A stretch of DNA of 5,188 nt from assembly GCA_029240015.1 (NCBI GenBank), contig JARBTU010000145.1, forward strand, positions 1 to 5,188, read 5' to 3'. Below the pieces are notes generated by a model. That model was not told the DNA's origin. It saw only the letters and a list, made by a program, of their open reading frames with translations, and searched no databases. How positions within the stretch are numbered: position 1 is the first letter of the stretch; the number at the start of each line of letters is the position of its first letter. Source of the DNA: Oscillospiraceae bacterium (lineage in GTDB: Bacteria > Bacillota > Clostridia > Oscillospirales > Ruminococcaceae). A program made the translations under genes and the position numbers. Positions 1 through 4,894 of this stretch are shown piece by piece.

Positions 1-1093
1 AGAACAGAATCATGATCTGAGGTAGAAAAGAAAGGATGCTCCCTACTCCGCCGATAACCGCATCAACCAGCAAACCATGAGTCCAATCAGGTGCGTTGGC
101 TGCATTTAAAATCTTTTCTACAAAAGGTGATAACAAATTCTCAAAAAAATAGCCCATGCCATCGCTCAATACACTTCCGACAGGACCAAAGGTTAGCATA
201 AACATTAGGAGCATAATCATCAAAAAGATGGGCAAAGCCAACACTCTGTTGGTTACAATTTTATCTATTTTGTCTGATACGCTTAGCACCCCTACTTCAT
301 TATTTTTCTTGACTGACTGTTTGACCATCTTGGTGATGAATCGATATCTTGCATCCGCAAGCATGGTTTCTCTGTCCCCGTAAACGCTGGTCGCTTCATA
401 AGCGGAAACAATTCTCTCTATTCTTTTTAATTGTTCCGACGATAAACGAAGTTTTTTGATGGCGTCTTTATCCCCTTCCAACAGTTTAGAGGCAAAGAAG
501 TTTAATGGAAGGTCTTTATAATTGTTCTCTGAAAGAACGATGAGGATGTCATTAAGGGTGTTTTGTGTAGTTGTATCATATTCGATATTCGCAATCAATG
601 TTTCTTTTGTGTTTGCCAGCCGTTCTGCCTGATGCATGACTTCTTGAATATTCTCACCCTTTCGGGCGGAAATCGGAACAACAGGGATTCCTAAAAGGGT
701 TGACAATTTTTCACAGTCGATTTCCTCCCCTTTTGCTTTAACATCATCCATCATGTTAACAGCGATAACCATCGGGCGTTCCAGCTCCATCAGCTGAACG
801 GAAAGATACATATTGCGTTCTATATTGGTTCCGTCAATGATATTAATAATGACTTCGGGATGTTCGTCCAAAATATAGTCTCTTGTAATCACTTCCTCCA
901 TCGTGTAAGGAGAAAGAGAATATATACCGGGTAAGTCCACAATTTGACTATGCCCTATTTTAGATTTTCCAATCTTTTTCTCTACTGTTACGCCCGGCCA
1001 ATTGCCTACATATTGGTTGCTTCCGGTTAAAATATTGAACAGTGTTGTCTTGCCACAGTTTGGGTTTCCTGCCAATGCCATCTTATGTTTCAT
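1..1093 (-). CDS. feoB: Ferrous iron transporter FeoB, N-terminal 364 residues (partial, cut by window edge)
   Basis: FeoB is the inner-membrane Fe(II) permease, with a cytosolic G-protein domain at its N-terminus. The frame reads without interruption from ATG at 1093-1091 to the window edge. Visible G motifs are G1 GNPNCGKT (residues 9-16), G3 DLPG (53-56), G4 NMMD (113-116) and G5 SAR (142-144). A helical linker follows, then the first membrane segment (about 284-302) and the start of the transport core, ending in GGVGSILSFLPQ-type sequence (348-359) typical of the family. The usual length is about 600-700 residues, so roughly half is present. The start overlaps the feoA stop (ATGA) and has an AAGGGAGA ribosome site at 1103-1110, 9 nt upstream, which indicates coupled translation with feoA. 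The segment usually read as DATNLERN appears here as DGTNIERN (87-94), a mild variation. Identification is secure; nothing looks broken. Confidence 0.97.
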   Translation of the reverse strand, partial: MKHKMALAGNPNCGKTTLFNILTGSNQYVGNWPGVTVEKKIGKSKIGHSQIVDLPGIYSLSPYTMEEVITRDYILDEHPEVIINIIDGTNIERNMYLSVQLMELERPMVIAVNMMDDVKAKGEEIDCEKLSTLLGIPVVPISARKGENIQEVMHQAERLANTKETLIANIEYDTTTQNTLNDILIVLSENNYKDLPLNFFASKLLEGDKDAIKKLRLSSEQLKRIERIVSAYEATSVYGDRETMLADARYRFITKMVKQSVKKNNEVGVLSVSDKIDKIVTNRVLALPIFLMIMLLMFMLTFGPVGSVLSDGMGYFFENLLSPFVEKILNAANAPDWTHGLLVDAVIGGVGSILSFLPQIMILF

Positions 1094-1359
1094 AGGAGTT
1101 TCTCTCCCTTATGAATATCAGCCAACTTGATATCGCGCGCTTCGGTTGCTCTGATTGAAAGTTCGTATCCCCGCAGATTAATCTCTATCGGATCGCCAAG
1201 CGGTGCAACTTTCCTGACATAGATTTCAACGCCGGGCGTGATTCCCATATCTATCAGTCTCCTTTTTAAAGCGCCTTGACTCTCAAGACTTCTGACAATC
1301 GCACTTTCCCCGGGCTTTAAATCCTTAAGCGTTTTTTCTTTATTTTTTCTATCTTTCAT
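1090..1359 (-). CDS. feoA: Ferrous iron transport protein FeoA
   Basis: FeoA is a small cytosolic SH3-like protein that works with FeoB in Fe(II) uptake, probably by modulating the permease. The 89-residue product has the usual family length (about 75-90). It shows the characteristic run from LKPGE (14-18) through the RRLIDMGITPG block (33-43), a central VAPLGDPIEI segment, and the closing GYELSIR strand followed by an A-x-x-I turn. The first nine residues are charged (MKDRKNKEK) and precede the SH3-like fold. The start ATG (1359-1357) is preceded by AGGAG with 8 nt spacing. Its TGA stop overlaps the feoB ATG, so the two form one translational unit. It lies 80 bp downstream of a HAD phosphatase gene on the same strand. 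Known regulation of feo operons is by Fur or DtxR-type iron repressors, but no convincing operator is visible here. Confidence 0.96.
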   Translation of the reverse strand: MKDRKNKEKTLKDLKPGESAIVRSLESQGALKRRLIDMGITPGVEIYVRKVAPLGDPIEINLRGYELSIRATEARDIKLADIHKGEKLL

Positions 1360-1439
1360 GCAACAATCTCCTAATTACCACTTTATAGACATTACCAATC
1401 AACTGCTTGTCAGTATAATATATGTAGTGCCAAAAATAA
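1360..1439 (-). other. 80-bp gap upstream of feoAB; possible but unproven promoter region
   Basis: This gap separates the HAD phosphatase stop from feoA. On the minus strand it carries a TATACT hexamer (plus 1412-1417) that could serve as a -10 box. The nearest -35-like hexamer, TTGGCA (plus 1428-1433), is only 10 bp away, too close for a sigma-A promoter. A Fur-box-like stretch (plus 1430-1444, roughly 9 of 14 matches to the palindromic consensus by eye) straddles the end of the phosphatase gene, but in DNA this AT-rich that is not persuasive. No strong terminator hairpin is present, so read-through from the phosphatase gene into feoAB is plausible. Confidence 0.3.
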
Positions 1440-2105
1440 TTATGTTTGATGCAGGAAGGACTCAACCACATCCAGCAACCTCTCTGGATCATCAATAATA
1501 AAGTCTGCTTTAGCAGCAGCAAGCTCTTTTTTTCCTCTGAAACCCCACGATACACCGACAGAAACCACACCAGCATTTTTTGCTGTTACAATATCCACGT
1601 CAGAATCTCCAATAAACATACACTCTTGTGGCAGAACGTGGTACGTTTGGATTGTGTTCAAAAGAGATGTGGGGTCGGGTTTTTTAGGGTTTTTATCACT
1701 ATGACCTAAAACAACTTCAAAGGTATCACCAAAAAATTCATTGACTATTTTTGTCACAAATTCATGGGGCTTATTGGAGATAACCGCAAGCTTGATGTGG
1801 TGTTCTTGAAGAAACTGCAACATATCTTGTATTTTTTCATAAGGCTTTGTGTAAAGATTGTAATGCGTATTGTAATAAGTATCAAAATCCGATTTTATTT
1901 TCGCTAGAACCTCCGGGGAGCAATCTTTCTGCTGAACGGCTCTTTCAATTAGTTTAAAAACCCCGTCACCCACGAATCTTTTATATTCTTCAGTCTTATG
2001 TGATGGAAATCCACTATTGTTCAAAGCATAATTGGTTGCAAACGCCAAATCTTCCAATGAATTAATCAGCGTTCCATCTAAGTCAAATACACAAAGTTTT
2101 ATCAC
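1440..2105 (-). CDS. HAD-superfamily hydrolase, phosphoglycolate phosphatase-like
   Basis: This is a cytosolic phosphatase of the haloacid dehalogenase superfamily, Gph/PgpB-like subgroup with a helical cap. Residues below are numbered from the ATG at 2114. Motif I is FDLDGT, with nucleophile D11 and acid/base D13. Motif II is VISN with S113. Motif III is the lysine in KKPDP (144-148). Motif IV is GDSDVD (169-174), whose aspartates bind Mg2+. The cap domain lies between motifs I and II (about 20-90). I place the start at GTG 2105-2103, because the GGGAG ribosome site (2115-2119) sits 9 nt from it but directly abuts the ATG at 2114. The product is then 221 residues and begins with the usual short lead into the DxD strand. 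The gene follows trmB by about 20 bp, suggesting co-transcription. Substrate is not determinable: phosphoglycolate, pyrophosphate or other small phosphoesters are all possible. Confidence 0.93.
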   Translation of the reverse strand: MIKLCVFDLDGTLINSLEDLAFATNYALNNSGFPSHKTEEYKRFVGDGVFKLIERAVQQKDCSPEVLAKIKSDFDTYYNTHYNLYTKPYEKIQDMLQFLQEHHIKLAVISNKPHEFVTKIVNEFFGDTFEVVLGHSDKNPKKPDPTSLLNTIQTYHVLPQECMFIGDSDVDIVTAKNAGVVSVGVSWGFRGKKELAAAKADFIIDDPERLLDVVESFLHQT

Positions 2106-2114
2106 GAATAACAT

Positions 2115-2120
2115 CTCCCG
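2115..2120 (-). promoter_or_regulatory. Ribosome binding site that decides the phosphatase start
   Basis: Reading the minus strand, CGGGAG ends immediately before the in-frame ATG at 2114 (zero spacing) and 9 nt before the in-frame GTG at 2105. Only the latter is a workable distance, so GTG is the more likely initiation codon and the protein is three residues shorter than the longest reading. Confidence 0.65.
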
Positions 2121-2125
2121 AAATT

Positions 2126-2779
2126 TTATAAACTGGCAATTAAAAATTTTGTTTTTATACCCATTTCCGTAAACATTCTTTCATGTTCCGTTTCAATATT
2201 TTGATCAAAAGTGTCGTTATGTAAATCATGTGTTATATATTTAATAGTAAACCCGCTTTCGGAAAAATATCTTTGAGACGCTAAAAACAGATCATCATCA
2301 TCTGTTTTAAACCAAATCTCCCCGCCTTTTTTCAGATACTTTTTGTACGTCTCAAGTTGCCTTGTGTGGGTCAAACGATGTTTATGATGTTTCATTTTTG
2401 ACCAGGGGTTGCAAAAGTTAATGTAAATCCTGTCTATTACGTCATTTTCGTCCAAGATATCGAACAGTCTTTCGATATCTTGCGATAAGATTTTTATATT
2501 ATCAGGTGTTAAATTTTTAAAACCATATATCCGATCAATGTTTCTCTTTGCAGAACCTAAAACCTCACTTTTTATGTCAATTGCAAGATAGTTAATATCT
2601 TGATTTCGGCTGGCAAGCTCCGCGATAAATCTTCCTTTCCCGCATCCCAGTTCCACATGTATCGGTTTTTTTTCAGGAAAAAACTCATGCCACTTTCCTT
2701 TATAATCGGCAGGTGTGTGAATAAAGAAATCGCAATTTTCCAGTTCTCGTCTTGCCCACGGTTTTCTTCTCATTCTCAT
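2126..2779 (-). CDS. trmB: tRNA (guanine46-N7)-methyltransferase
   Basis: TrmB transfers a methyl group from S-adenosylmethionine to N7 of G46 in the tRNA variable loop. The 217-residue product matches the usual family length. It has an Arg-rich N-terminus (MRMRRKPWARREL), SAM motif I ELGCGKG (43-49), the acidic strand end AIDIK with D68, the family signature NFCNPW (121-126) followed by a basic HHKHRLT stretch (131-137), KTDDDD (158-163) and the closing TEHE (197-200). The last of these is usually TxYE, so a Tyr-to-His change is visible; the signature's usual PWP is PWS here. The start ATG at 2779 has GGAG 11 nt upstream; a second ATG two codons later is less well placed. An extended -10 promoter lies about 65 bp upstream. 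It is divergent from a tRNA-Gln gene and is followed closely by a HAD phosphatase. Confidence 0.96.
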   Translation of the reverse strand: MRMRRKPWARRELENCDFFIHTPADYKGKWHEFFPEKKPIHVELGCGKGRFIAELASRNQDINYLAIDIKSEVLGSAKRNIDRIYGFKNLTPDNIKILSQDIERLFDILDENDVIDRIYINFCNPWSKMKHHKHRLTHTRQLETYKKYLKKGGEIWFKTDDDDLFLASQRYFSESGFTIKYITHDLHNDTFDQNIETEHERMFTEMGIKTKFLIASL

Positions 2780-2828
2780 TTTTATCTTCGCTCCATTTTA
2801 ATCATATATAATATAAGTATTCATGTCC

Positions 2829-2841
2829 TATATGCCATATA
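2829..2841. repeat. 13-bp palindrome at the predicted trmB transcription start
   Basis: TATATG, one central base, CATATA: perfect 6-bp arms. It lies just downstream of the trmB -10 box, where a repressor site could act. In AT-rich DNA such a palindrome can also arise by chance, so its function is open. Confidence 0.35.
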
Positions 2842-2848
2842 AATACTA

Positions 2849-2854
2849 ATTATA
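2849..2854 (-). promoter_or_regulatory. Extended -10 promoter box for trmB
   Basis: On the minus strand the sequence TGGTATAAT gives a perfect TATAAT with the TGn extension. The -35 region is poor (TTTTAT-like, 16 bp upstream, plus 2871-2876), as is common with extended -10 promoters. The predicted start point near 2842 gives a leader of about 63 nt ahead of the trmB ATG. The leader begins in a 13-bp palindrome TATATG-C-CATATA (2829-2841). Confidence 0.65.
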
Positions 2855-2874
2855 CCATATCGTTATAAAAATAA

Positions 2875-2897
2875 AACTATTTTTACAAAAAATAGTT
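2875..2897. repeat. Perfect inverted repeat between divergent promoters of trmB and tRNA-Gln
   Basis: AACTATTTTT (2875-2884), a 3-base spacer ACA, and AAAAATAGTT (2888-2897) form perfect 10-bp arms. The right arm overlaps the -35 box of the tRNA promoter. The centre, base 2886, is also the centre between the two identical -10 regions (2849-2860 and 2912-2923). It may be a protein-binding site or just symmetrical AT-rich promoter DNA. Confidence 0.6.
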
Positions 2898-2923
2898 GCA
2901 ATATTCTGATAATATGGTATAAT
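2896..2923 (+). promoter_or_regulatory. Promoter of tRNA-Gln
   Basis: A -35 box TTGCAA (2896-2901), a 16-bp spacer and a perfect -10 box TATAAT (2918-2923), with a TGG extension just before it. Transcription would start near 2930, about 24 nt before the mature tRNA, leaving a short 5' leader for RNase P removal. Confidence 0.8.
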
Positions 2924-2953
2924 GTTTTTTGTCAGTTTTTTAGCGAAATACAT

Positions 2954-3029
2954 TGGGGTGTCGCCAAGTGGTAAGGCAACGGTCTCTGACTCCGTTATTC
3001 CGAGGGTTCAAATCCTTCCACCCCAACCA
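2954..3029 (+). tRNA. tRNA-Gln (anticodon CUG), CCA encoded
   Basis: The cloverleaf folds by hand. The acceptor stem is TGGGGTG (2954-2960) with CACCCCA (3019-3025). The D stem is GCC/GGC around AAGTGGTAA. The anticodon stem is ACGGT/TCCGT, enclosing loop CTCTGAC with anticodon CTG at 2986-2988. The T stem is GAGGG/CCTTC (one G-U pair) around TTCAAAT. The discriminator is A3026 and the CCA (3027-3029) is encoded. Features typical of tRNA-Gln are the weak U1-A72 first pair and the GTGGTAA D-loop. Two oddities are a U-U mismatch closing the anticodon loop (2983 with 2991) and a variable region of 6 nt rather than 5 in my alignment. CUG reads only CAG codons, so a UUG isoacceptor must exist elsewhere. 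It stands alone with its own promoter and terminator. Confidence 0.95.
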
Positions 3030-3035
3030 ATTAAG

Positions 3036-3070
3036 AAGACCGTTGATTTTTGTCGACGGTCTTTCGTTTT
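3036..3070 (+). terminator. Rho-independent terminator after tRNA-Gln
   Basis: An 11-bp stem (3036-3046 with 3053-3063; AAGACCGTTGA paired with TCGACGGTCTT, including one G-T pair) closes a 6-base TTTTTG loop. It is followed by an interrupted T run (TTTCGTTTT, to 3070). It ends the tRNA transcript 7 nt after CCA. A weaker hairpin follows at 3069-3086 (TTACCT/AGGTAA). Read from the minus strand the main stem could slow transcription from the MBL hydrolase gene, but its T tail there is poor. Confidence 0.85.
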
Positions 3071-3121
3071 ACCTAAAAAGAGGTAATTTAGAATAGTACA
3101 ATGCTTATTTTTGTGCTCATA

Positions 3122-3814
3122 TCACAGATATTTTTTATACGCTATCATCAGTTCTTGGCGGTTTAATGGTTTTCCATGGGCAGGACAAAACAACTCACAC
3201 TGAGTATCTAATAATTTAAGCCATGCTATTTTAACAATTTCTTGATCATCTGCAAAAGGAGGATATTGATTACCGAAGACATTGACCATTGCATCTCCTA
3301 CAATTGCGATTGCATGATTTATTATAATAGACACGCTGTCATCAGTGTGCCCTGGGGTGTCAATCAGTTTAGCCCCTTCCCCTAAATAGAACTTAACGAC
3401 CGCATCATCCAGGGTTTTAATTTTGGGGCAGGGTTCAAAGTTAGTAAAGTCATAAAAGGGAATATTCTGTTCCAGAAAGTAAACAAAGTTGCTGTAAGGA
3501 CGTGTTCCTTTGGGCATGGCACATTTCCCATTTCGTATCCTGTCAAGTCCATTCGCGGAGATGTAGACAGGGCAGTGAAAAATATCCGAAAAATATTTTG
3601 CATTTTCCACATGATCGGAATGGCTATGTGTTAAAAAAATTGCATCTATTCTTGATATCCCAATAGTTTGAATACATCTTTCAACAGCTCTGCGTTCAAT
3701 TTTAATGCTTGTGTCAATGAGTATATGAGTCGCATTAAATTCAATAACATAACAGGTACACCTGCGTGTTTTTGTTTTGTACACTTTATATTCTTGTTTA
3801 TTCCAAATTCTCAT
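3122..3814 (-). CDS. MBL-fold metallo-hydrolase
   Basis: This 230-residue protein has the full metal-binding set of the metallo-beta-lactamase fold. The signature is THSHSDH with H63, H65, D67 and H68. It is followed by DTPGHTDDS with H156, VGDA with bridging D174, and PAHGKP with H213. That is the arrangement of glyoxalase II-type and related binuclear Zn/Fe hydrolases. About 87 residues lie between the first and second metal motifs, longer than in compact members, so a family-specific loop covers part of the active site (about 86-140). There is no signal peptide, so it is presumably cytosolic. Substrate is not predictable: thioesters, phosphodiesters and lactones are all used by relatives. 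The start ATG (3814-3812) has GAGGT 6 nt upstream (3821-3825). It follows the unknown membrane-protein gene by 98 bp and faces the tRNA-Gln terminator. I do not recognise a named orthologue. Confidence 0.9.
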   Translation of the reverse strand: MRIWNKQEYKVYKTKTRRCTCYVIEFNATHILIDTSIKIERRAVERCIQTIGISRIDAIFLTHSHSDHVENAKYFSDIFHCPVYISANGLDRIRNGKCAMPKGTRPYSNFVYFLEQNIPFYDFTNFEPCPKIKTLDDAVVKFYLGEGAKLIDTPGHTDDSVSIIINHAIAIVGDAMVNVFGNQYPPFADDQEIVKIAWLKLLDTQCELFCPAHGKPLNRQELMIAYKKYL

Positions 3815-3829
3815 GGTATAACCTCATGG

Positions 3830-3846
3830 CTACTCCTGCAGGGTAG
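3830..3846. repeat. Imperfect palindrome in the leader of the MBL hydrolase gene
   Basis: CTAC and GTAG arms flank the 8-bp perfect palindrome CCTGCAGG, with one extra base on one side. It lies 4 bp upstream of the ribosome site of the hydrolase gene. As RNA it can form a short hairpin (6 of 7 pairs, loop GCA); as DNA it could be a repressor site. It stands out as GC-rich within an otherwise AT-rich gap. The rest of the gap (3815-3912) holds TATACA/TACAAT-like -10 hexamers on the minus strand but no matching -35 box that I trust. Confidence 0.4.
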
Positions 3847-3912
3847 ACGACTTCAATTTTATATTGTATAAATAATCGCTCTTTTACCATAATTAGCTAC
3901 ATAGTAGTTTGC

Positions 3913-4614
3913 TCATTTGCATGAATTTTCAGACAAAAACAAGGTAACAGCCTCGCTTGCCATAGATGAGAAAAATTTATTATTTCTGTATCCTTTGATT
4001 GATTCCCAGATGTTTGGAACTAAAGCTATCAAGAAAAAAATCCCTACTAAAATACACCAGAACGGAAGTTCATTCGGATCGTCAATGACGTTGACAAGCT
4101 CAGCCAAAATCCAAAAACCAAGAGAACAGATACCTGCGTCTAATAGAAAACCCAATGTAAAATGCCAAAGCACCATGTTTTTGCGTCTCTTTTTATAAGT
4201 ACGTTTTATGTGTTCGGCATTAGATACTTCATGAAATTCTGATACAATTGTTCCATTATCACAATCTGCTATGAGACAATCATTGAAGGCATGCTCTTCA
4301 AATTTTGCTTTCATTGGGGTGATAACGATTTCATCCATATCACTCAAACCAGAAAATGAATAAGTAGAGTTAGTTACAAGATGATATTCACGTATTTGCT
4401 TTAAATTTAGATAGTAAAAAATCTTATCAAAACCAGACTTGATTTTTGGATTGCATATGATACTGCCATAAGTGTGCTTGACAGATAGTTTTATAATTTC
4501 TTTATCCAAACAAATTATTGAAATTCTTTCCTCTGGATTTAAGATTTTATAATTGTCGTTATTAACGCAATACAAAATTTTCTGTTCACTGTGATTAATT
4601 AAAAATATGTACAT
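3913..4614 (-). CDS. Hypothetical membrane protein with two transmembrane segments
   Basis: I do not recognise this 233-residue protein. Its N-terminal part (1-140) looks globular, with alternating beta-like strands (MYIFLI, ILYCV, ISIICL, EIVITP) and no recognised catalytic motif. A strongly basic stretch KRTYKKRRK (137-145) precedes a hydrophobic segment (about 147-172). A short acidic loop NVIDDPNE (175-182) follows, then a second segment (about 184-204) and a charged tail (205-233). By the positive-inside rule both ends are cytoplasmic, with a short external loop. It is a real gene: GGAGG (4625-4629) sits 10 nt before the ATG, and a strong promoter lies upstream. No signal peptide is seen. 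The MBL hydrolase is 98 bp downstream on the same strand and could share the transcript. A cytosolic sensor or ligand-binding domain anchored by a hairpin of two helices is one reading, but that is inference. Confidence 0.82.
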   Translation of the reverse strand: MYIFLINHSEQKILYCVNNDNYKILNPEERISIICLDKEIIKLSVKHTYGSIICNPKIKSGFDKIFYYLNLKQIREYHLVTNSTYSFSGLSDMDEIVITPMKAKFEEHAFNDCLIADCDNGTIVSEFHEVSNAEHIKRTYKKRRKNMVLWHFTLGFLLDAGICSLGFWILAELVNVIDDPNELPFWCILVGIFFLIALVPNIWESIKGYRNNKFFSSMASEAVTLFLSENSCK

Positions 4615-4662
4615 ACTTATCTGTCCTCCGTTAATTCATCCTCGTTTGTATTTATTAAAATC

Positions 4663-4692
4663 AATATACAGTAGAGAACTCTGTATTGTCAA
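4663..4692 (-). promoter_or_regulatory. Strong sigma-A-type promoter for the hypothetical membrane protein
   Basis: On the minus strand a perfect -35 box TTGACA (plus 4687-4692), an 18-bp spacer and a -10 box TATATT (plus 4663-4668), overlapped by TGTATA. Transcription would begin near 4656, giving a leader of about 42 nt containing the GGAGG ribosome site. The -35 box lies just beyond the broken end of the racemase remnant. Confidence 0.75.
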
Positions 4693-4703
4693 TTTACAGT
4701 AGA
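4667..4703. repeat. 9-bp direct repeat bracketing the -35 box
   Basis: TACAGTAGA occurs at 4667-4675 and again at 4695-4703, 28 bp apart start to start. One copy runs from the -10 box into the promoter spacer; the other lies just upstream of the -35 box. This placement suits binding by a repressor or activator on two helical faces. Between the copies lies a smaller palindrome, AGAG-TT-CTCT (minus strand). Confidence 0.5.
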
Positions 4704-4705
4704 AC

Positions 4706-4816
4706 TTATGCTGAATGCAAGCATTCCAGTTCTTGTTTCACTGTTTCATTAACGATTTGATAATAAGTAAACGTACTTTTCCAACTCATTCCACCAAGCA
4801 ATCCTATCGTTTTCAA
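4706..4816 (-). pseudogene. N-terminal remnant of an aspartate/glutamate racemase family gene
   Basis: Starting at TTG (4816-4814) the frame encodes 36 residues before TAA: MKTIGLLGGMSWKSTFTYY followed by QIVNETVKQELECLHSA. This matches the N-terminus of RacX/aspartate racemase-type enzymes, which open with a GLLGGMSWEST motif and reach LHSA at about residue 36, then continue K-x-L-L-Y-S-V-D. The stop replaces that lysine. The next codons still read V-L-L, then a second stop where Tyr is expected, then I-D, so the homology appears to fade through two nonsense changes. Full-length relatives are about 230 residues, and nothing resembling the rest is present in the window. AGAGGG (4824-4829) lies 7 nt before the TTG, so the start signal is still intact. 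The usual motif has Glu where Lys13 stands. The gene once made a cytosolic PLP-independent racemase; the stump is probably non-functional. Confidence 0.75.
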
Positions 4817-4830
4817 GTTTAATCCCTCTC

Positions 4831-4848
4831 GATAAATTCATATTTATC
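4831..4848. repeat. 7-bp-arm inverted repeat upstream of the racemase remnant
   Basis: GATAAAT (4831-4837), a TCAT loop and ATTTATC (4842-4848). It lies directly upstream of the racemase ribosome site and 47 bp after the acetyltransferase stop. No T run follows on the minus strand, so it is not a standard terminator. It may be a relic of the leader that once controlled the racemase gene, or chance in AT-rich DNA. Confidence 0.35.
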
Positions 4849-4894
4849 CAATACTTCTCATTTTATTAATAATAAGCCGTTCAAATTCTGTTTC

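Noticed and set aside
156..383. Plus-strand open frame of 75 codons
   Set aside because: It lies wholly inside the feoB coding sequence on the other strand, has no ribosome site worth naming, and encodes no recognisable protein.
1412..1433. TTGGCA and TATACT as a feo promoter
   Set aside because: The two hexamers are only 10 bp apart, well short of the 16-18 bp needed.
1430..1444. Fur-box-like AT-rich stretch upstream of feoA
   Set aside because: Only about 9 of 14 informative positions match the palindromic consensus, and it lacks the second half-site quality expected. Such matches are common in AT-rich DNA, and it overlaps the phosphatase stop codon.
1349..1576. Minus-strand open frame of 75 codons across the phosphatase end and feoA start
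   Set aside because: It overlaps the phosphatase 3' end in another frame and runs through the intergenic gap. The encoded residues look random, and feoA and the phosphatase both have better support.
2600..2842. Plus-strand open frame of 80 codons antisense to trmB
   Set aside because: It is an antisense shadow of trmB, runs into the AT-rich promoter region, and has no credible protein features.
2954..3086. tRNA-Gln as an integration site for a mobile element
   Set aside because: tRNA genes often host integration, but I see no second copy of the tRNA 3' end, no integrase and no transposase in the window.
3668..3871. Plus-strand open frame of 67 codons over the MBL hydrolase start
   Set aside because: It is antisense to the N-terminus of the hydrolase and covers its ribosome site and leader palindrome; it shows no coding character.
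3917..4198. Plus-strand open frame of 93 codons antisense to the unknown membrane protein
   Set aside because: The minus-strand gene has a strong ribosome site, promoter and coherent membrane topology; this frame has none of these.
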